From a virus, in the IMG/VR virus record IMGVR_UViG_3300025009_000114, positions 1 through 59,414 of that record: DNA of 59,414 nt. One strand, given 5' to 3'. The notes below the pieces were generated by a model. The model was not told the origin of the DNA. It made no database searches and saw nothing but the letters and a program-made list of their open reading frames with translations. A program made the translations under genes and the position numbers. Within the stretch, counting starts at the first letter, position 1; each line of letters starts with the position of its first letter. Below, piece by piece: positions 55,842-59,414 of the stretch.

Positions 55842-55882
55842 AATCACGCAAGTGATTTTGAGCGAACGTTAGTGAGCGATTA
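55842..55882. repeat. Post-stop CGCTCACTAACG...CTCAA plus hairpin, terL copy
   Basis: On the minus strand the terL TAA is followed by TCGCTCACTAACGTTCGCTC and an AATCAC-ttgc-GTGATT hairpin. Nearly identical to the element after the capsid gene. Confidence 0.65.
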
Positions 55883-57295
55883 GACCCACATGAACCTTGC
55901 AGTTTTAATAGGACGCTTAGTGAAATGTCTGGATTTCCCTTCGTAGACAGCATCTGCAAATGTCAACGAGAGTGAATCAGCGATATCAGGTGACTCGTAG
56001 CCTAGTTTTTTTAGATCCTTTTTGGCTAGGAGCTGGATCTGCATTTTGTTCGTATAGAAGAACTCCATGCTGGTCAACTGAGCTGATAAATTAGACTCTC
56101 TGTCTCTACTATAAGTGGGTAAACTTGCACCATTCCCTAACCAATCTCTCATTTTACCCCATAATTGGGAGCGTAAATTAGCGTATACATTAGGCTCTGT
56201 GCTTTTATTAGATACAATAACCTCTGCAACTGGTAGCTTTAAGTCTTTGCACCTGTCATATGTACCGGCACCTATACCAATAGAGTCAATAAAGATCTTA
56301 TTGAACTTGTAGATACCATTAAATTCAGCCACCTTAGAGGCCACTTCCATAGTATCTAGACCCTTAAAGCACCTATATTCCAGTACTTTTGGTCCCTGCC
56401 TGGCTAAGAGAATAGAAGAGTCGTTTCCGAACCTGGCCACATCTACGCCTCCGAGGACAGGAAAGTTACTATAAGCACTGGGGTGTAGTGGATTATTAAT
56501 AGCCGCTGTAACAACATCACCTGAAATAAACTGAGCGATACCTACTCGGGGAAAAAGACCCTGTACCCTCATTCGGTACAAGTCGTTATCCTCACCATAA
56601 GTTTCTTTCATCTCAGCTATCCACTGCGGATTAACATTCGGTGAATCAAACGCACTAAAGAACAACTTAGTCCAACCCGGAAGATCTCTAGAAAACACTT
56701 CAAAGAAGCGTCCCGAGCTACGCACTGGATTACTTACTAATATAAATCTACCACCAACACCAGTACTTAGTGTACCAAGCAAGATATCAAAAACTTCCTC
56801 TCCGATACCAGAGGCCTCGTCGCCAATCACACAATACGAGTAACTGTGGCCTCCTTGCAATGATTCTTTGTTCTCTACGCTTGCTGTTACTAGGTTTGCT
56901 ACGTGCAGGTATTTGCTCGTTCCTTTGTATTCTATCTTCTCTCTAGTTAAAACAAACAGATCTTGAAGTTGTTCTGGCATTCTTCTGTACATCTTAGTTA
57001 TCTCAGCGTACATAACACGCTGTAACTGAGAGAATGAAGGAGATGTCAGTAAAATCCTACAATCTGGAAGGATCATAAGATACAATAAAGTCATCATAGC
57101 TAGACAGCAAGTCTTCCCCGTTCCGGTTGCGGAACTAACAGCAACGCGAGCTGTAGGGTTATCTGCTGCTCTTACCAGTGACTTCTGTTGCTCTGTTAGA
57201 GATATATCAAAGATACTCTCTAAAGCCTCTACGTGATCTGCACTCCATACTTCAACTAGGTTGGAGAACTCTTCTTGAGTTAACTTCCTACTCAT
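55880..57295 (-). CDS. Terminase large subunit
   Basis: 471 residues. Walker A ATGTGKTC (about residue 56), Walker B YCVIGDEASG, coupling motif FILVSNP, and the nuclease centre GGVDVARFGNDSS plus later Asp residues (KIFIDSIGIG, SPDIADSLSLTFAD). It cuts concatemers and pumps DNA through the portal. The HNH gene overlaps its start by eight bases. Confidence 0.92.
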   Translation of the reverse strand: MSRKLTQEEFSNLVEVWSADHVEALESIFDISLTEQQKSLVRAADNPTARVAVSSATGTGKTCCLAMMTLLYLMILPDCRILLTSPSFSQLQRVMYAEITKMYRRMPEQLQDLFVLTREKIEYKGTSKYLHVANLVTASVENKESLQGGHSYSYCVIGDEASGIGEEVFDILLGTLSTGVGGRFILVSNPVRSSGRFFEVFSRDLPGWTKLFFSAFDSPNVNPQWIAEMKETYGEDNDLYRMRVQGLFPRVGIAQFISGDVVTAAINNPLHPSAYSNFPVLGGVDVARFGNDSSILLARQGPKVLEYRCFKGLDTMEVASKVAEFNGIYKFNKIFIDSIGIGAGTYDRCKDLKLPVAEVIVSNKSTEPNVYANLRSQLWGKMRDWLGNGASLPTYSRDRESNLSAQLTSMEFFYTNKMQIQLLAKKDLKKLGYESPDIADSLSLTFADAVYEGKSRHFTKRPIKTARFMWV

Positions 57296-57938
57296 TGTAT
57301 TTCTCCAAGTAAGCTATTGCCTTTAAAAGGGTGTCTTTATCTTCCTTAACATAACCAAGAACTAAGTTACACTCATTACAGAGTAACCCCCTAATAGCAC
57401 ATGTCGTATGATTATGGTCAACAGCGTAGAATCGTTTACTATCTGGTTTCACTAAAGAGTCTCCACAAACCTCACAACATCCTTTTTGATTGTTCATCAT
57501 TTGCACCAACTCATCTTCTGTTAGTTGGTAATTGTGAAGTACATGATTCAATCTAGTCTTTGCCTTAGCACTTGGTGTTGCTTTATATTCTCTACTAACC
57601 TTCCGAACCTTCTCTCTGTTTCTATGTGTCCACTCTCTTTTTGCTTGTTGTCTTTTGTAGGAGTTGTCATACTCTCTAGTACACTCTTTGCATTGGGATG
57701 CAAATCTAGTTTTCTTTTTATTATTAAAGTAGAAAAACTCATTTGTAATTGGAAGCTCTTTATTACACTTAGTGCAAAACTTATGTCCTTCCTTTGGTAT
57801 CTTCACATCTGTTTTTATTGGGCATCTACAATTTCTACAAACCGAATCAACACCAAACTTACCTCTGCTTTTTCTATAAAAGTATTCAGTAGTTGCTGGA
57901 AACTCTTCTTTACATTTAGTACAAATCTTCGTATCCAT
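57288..57938 (-). CDS. Endonuclease VII-like HNH enzyme between terS and terL
   Basis: 216 residues. Two N-terminal zinc-knuckle repeats (CTKCKEEFPATTEYFY and CTKCNKELPITNEFFY), a basic helical linker, then CCEVCGDSL ... YAVDHNHTTCAIRGLLCNECNLVLGYV, the endonuclease VII-type ββα-metal motif. Genes of this type between terminase subunits are often homing endonucleases. Confidence 0.85.
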   Translation of the reverse strand: MDTKICTKCKEEFPATTEYFYRKSRGKFGVDSVCRNCRCPIKTDVKIPKEGHKFCTKCNKELPITNEFFYFNNKKKTRFASQCKECTREYDNSYKRQQAKREWTHRNREKVRKVSREYKATPSAKAKTRLNHVLHNYQLTEDELVQMMNNQKGCCEVCGDSLVKPDSKRFYAVDHNHTTCAIRGLLCNECNLVLGYVKEDKDTLLKAIAYLEKYNE

Positions 57939-57968
57939 TTAGTTCTCCCTTTAAACTCTCCCTTAAAA

Positions 57969-58036
57969 AGATAAGCTAAAGGAAAAGGATAAGGGAGTTC
58001 TCCTCTTGTCGAGTTGCAATCTCTATCCTTTAGCTA
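57969..58036 (-). repeat. Inverted repeat between terS and the HNH gene
   Basis: AGCTAAAGGA and TCCTTTAGCT arms about 46 bases apart enclose AAGGATAAGGGAG-type sequence. A T-run (TCTTTTTAAGG) follows on the minus strand. It could end or process the terS transcript. Confidence 0.4.
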
Positions 58037-58041
58037 ACAAT

Positions 58042-58803
58042 CTAATTCAATTCCACAATCTCAGCTTTAGAGGCTCGTTTAAGGATGCGGTCCAAAGCGT
58101 CATCCGAGGAAATGTTATCAACAGTTATCTTCTCCTCGAATGCTCCGATAGACTTCCCAAGTAATTCGATACTCTTGAGAAGAGAAGCAGTGCTTCGAGA
58201 ATCTGAACTATTCCTTAGCTTCTCGACGAGGGCGAGGAGTTCGGCCTGAAGATGTGTCTTACCGTTCTCCATAGTTACAACTAATTTCTTTCTTATCTCA
58301 TTAAGATAAGCTGCCACATTGGGCTTACGTCTCAAATAAAAAGCCCTTAGCCTGACAGCTTCTTTATAAGTAACAGGGTCTCTTTTATTCAGACCCACAT
58401 GCAGTCCGGCTTCTTCCACTGCTTGTAACTCATCTCCGTTGTTCACAAATAGTTCACAGAAGATCATCTCTGCATCGGTTAGCACATAGCTATCAGGTTC
58501 TGATAGCGCATCAAGAAATGCTTGATTAATTCTAGAAGAGTCGATATGATCAGACTTTAGCTGAAGAAAGACATCAGGTCTTTTCTGAGTGGCTAATAGG
58601 GTCTTAGTCTCTCTGACATTCTGAAACTTCTTATAGGTCTCTTGCACAGTAGTCTCGACAGTCTTAACTGAAACCTGATACTTCTCAGCTATGTCATTGT
58701 TAGATAACTTACACTGCAAGTAGTCTTCGATTATCTTCCATCGCTTAGCTATATCTAGGCTCTGAGTTGTCTGACGGACTATTGGTTTTAAAGATGTAGT
58801 CAT
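58042..58803 (-). CDS. Terminase small subunit
   Basis: 253 residues, first gene of the minus arm. An N-terminal helix-turn-helix (KLSNNDIAEKYQVSVKTVETTV) for DNA recognition, a central region LTDAEMIFCELFVNNGDELQAVEEAG resembling terminase small-subunit HTH domains, and a coiled C-terminus. It would select the packaging site and load the large subunit. Position before terL supports this. Confidence 0.8.
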   Translation of the reverse strand: MTTSLKPIVRQTTQSLDIAKRWKIIEDYLQCKLSNNDIAEKYQVSVKTVETTVQETYKKFQNVRETKTLLATQKRPDVFLQLKSDHIDSSRINQAFLDALSEPDSYVLTDAEMIFCELFVNNGDELQAVEEAGLHVGLNKRDPVTYKEAVRLRAFYLRRKPNVAAYLNEIRKKLVVTMENGKTHLQAELLALVEKLRNSSDSRSTASLLKSIELLGKSIGAFEEKITVDNISSDDALDRILKRASKAEIVELN

Positions 58804-59288
58804 GTAAGCTATTGGTATTATTATTTATCTTAATATTAGTAGAAAGAATGATTTTCTTTGGGTGGCTTCTGTGTATCTATATCCATCTATATATGACAAA
58901 TATGTGATTCTATTAGATATTCTAGGCTATTAGCCTGATAGTCTAATAGACTGGTAGTATACTAGTAGTATACTGATAGTATATCTATTAGTATATAAAA
59001 GATACTATTAGGTGCTATCAAGCAACTTACTGTGTTTACTAGGATTTTTAAGATACGATGGGACTCCTGATAGGGGGACTATTAGGTTCTGTAAGTATAT
59101 GATATGTGGCTGAAAGGGTACACCCCCGCCAGAACCTACCAGGGTGCTAGCAGCACCTGACAGGGGGTACGGGCAGGTGCTAAAAGGCATACCCCCGACA
59201 GGCTGAGAGGTGCTGAAAGGCTGTGAGGTGCTAAGAGACAGGCCATTTAGATAGCTGAAAGAAAAATCATTTAGCTGCTGATCCCCAA
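58804..59288. other. Gene-free region upstream of terS with repeats
   Basis: Between terS and the contig end I see no gene. 58910-59015 carries dense CTATTAG/CTGATAG/TAGTATAC repeats, and 59030-59280 has GGTGCTA, CCTGACAGG and GCTGAAAGG-type repeats. Joined to 1-722 this makes an approximately 1.1-kb divergent intergenic region, the most likely place for origin, packaging site and leading promoters of both arms. Confidence 0.5.
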
Positions 59289-59414
59289 GCTAATAGCCTG
59301 ATAGCCTGATAGCCTGATAGCTACGGATAGGTACAGATAGCCTGATAGAATCCTGATAGCCTGATAGCTACAGATAGGTACGGATAGCCTGATAGGTACA
59401 GATAGGTACAGATA
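59289..59414. repeat. 126-bp direct terminal repeat, right copy
   Basis: Exact copy of 16-141. It consists of GATAGCCT and GGTACAGATA units. See the left copy for interpretation. Confidence 0.95.

Noticed and set aside
1-59414. Integrase, excisionase or repressor of a temperate phage
   Set aside because: I found no tyrosine or serine recombinase motifs and no CI-like repressor, so there is no sign of lysogeny in the window.

Overview
The window looks like an essentially complete tailed-phage genome (Caudoviricetes, podovirus-like). It carries both terminase subunits, portal, scaffold, major capsid protein, head-tail adaptor and nozzle proteins, T7-style internal/ejection proteins, tail fibres and a GH24 lysozyme. 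Replication genes are T7-like: primase-helicase, split family A polymerase, 5'-3' exonuclease, endonuclease I-like resolvase and an SSB with an acidic tail. I see no phage RNA polymerase, but there is a sigma-70-like protein. Positions 16-141 are repeated exactly at 59289-59414 (126 bp), so the contig either closes into a circle or has short direct terminal repeats. Composition is AT-leaning, TAA and TGA are both used as stops, and Shine-Dalgarno sequences are of the AGGAGG type. I cannot name the host.

Layout: two long transcription arms diverge from a repeat-rich gene desert at the contig ends (58804-59414 plus 1-722) and converge on a bidirectional terminator at 29566-29614. The plus arm (723-29552) holds small accessory genes (0.7-7 kb), an ATP-grasp/amidoligase/glutamine-amidotransferase cassette (7-10.7 kb), replication genes and the sigma-like factor (11-16.7 kb), nucleases and an intein-bearing phosphoesterase (17.7-21 kb), many tiny zinc-ribbon genes, dUTPase (22.6 kb), a ThyX-like protein, an HNH nuclease and a class II ribonucleotide reductase split by a group I intron (25.5-29.2 kb). 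The minus arm, read from 58.8 to 29.6 kb, holds terS, an endonuclease VII-like HNH gene, terL, lysozyme, portal, scaffold, capsid, tail and ejection proteins (including a 1702-residue protein with a zinc-protease motif), a PLA2-like protein, an XhlA-like membrane protein, fibres, a GC-rich SGNH-hydrolase tail spike and a lipoprotein.

Main discoveries: (1) the major capsid gene is interrupted by two tandem group I introns separated by a 13-nt micro-exon. One intron is only 121 nt. P1 and P10 guide pairings fix every splice site and restore one 316-residue reading frame. (2) A family of about 60-78-residue genes sits singly or in pairs between nearly all core replication genes and inside the DNA polymerase gene. 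Their last codons encode LKRKE and at the same time form the Shine-Dalgarno of the next gene. (3) The genome carries a heavy load of intervening elements: three group I introns, one intein and four homing or HNH-type endonuclease genes besides the intein's own. (4) A stem-loop plus GAGCG..GTGAGCGAAT-type element recurs directly after stop codons. (5) CTRATAG-type heptamers are densely dispersed. Several small genes carry a frameshift or an in-frame stop and are marked as such.
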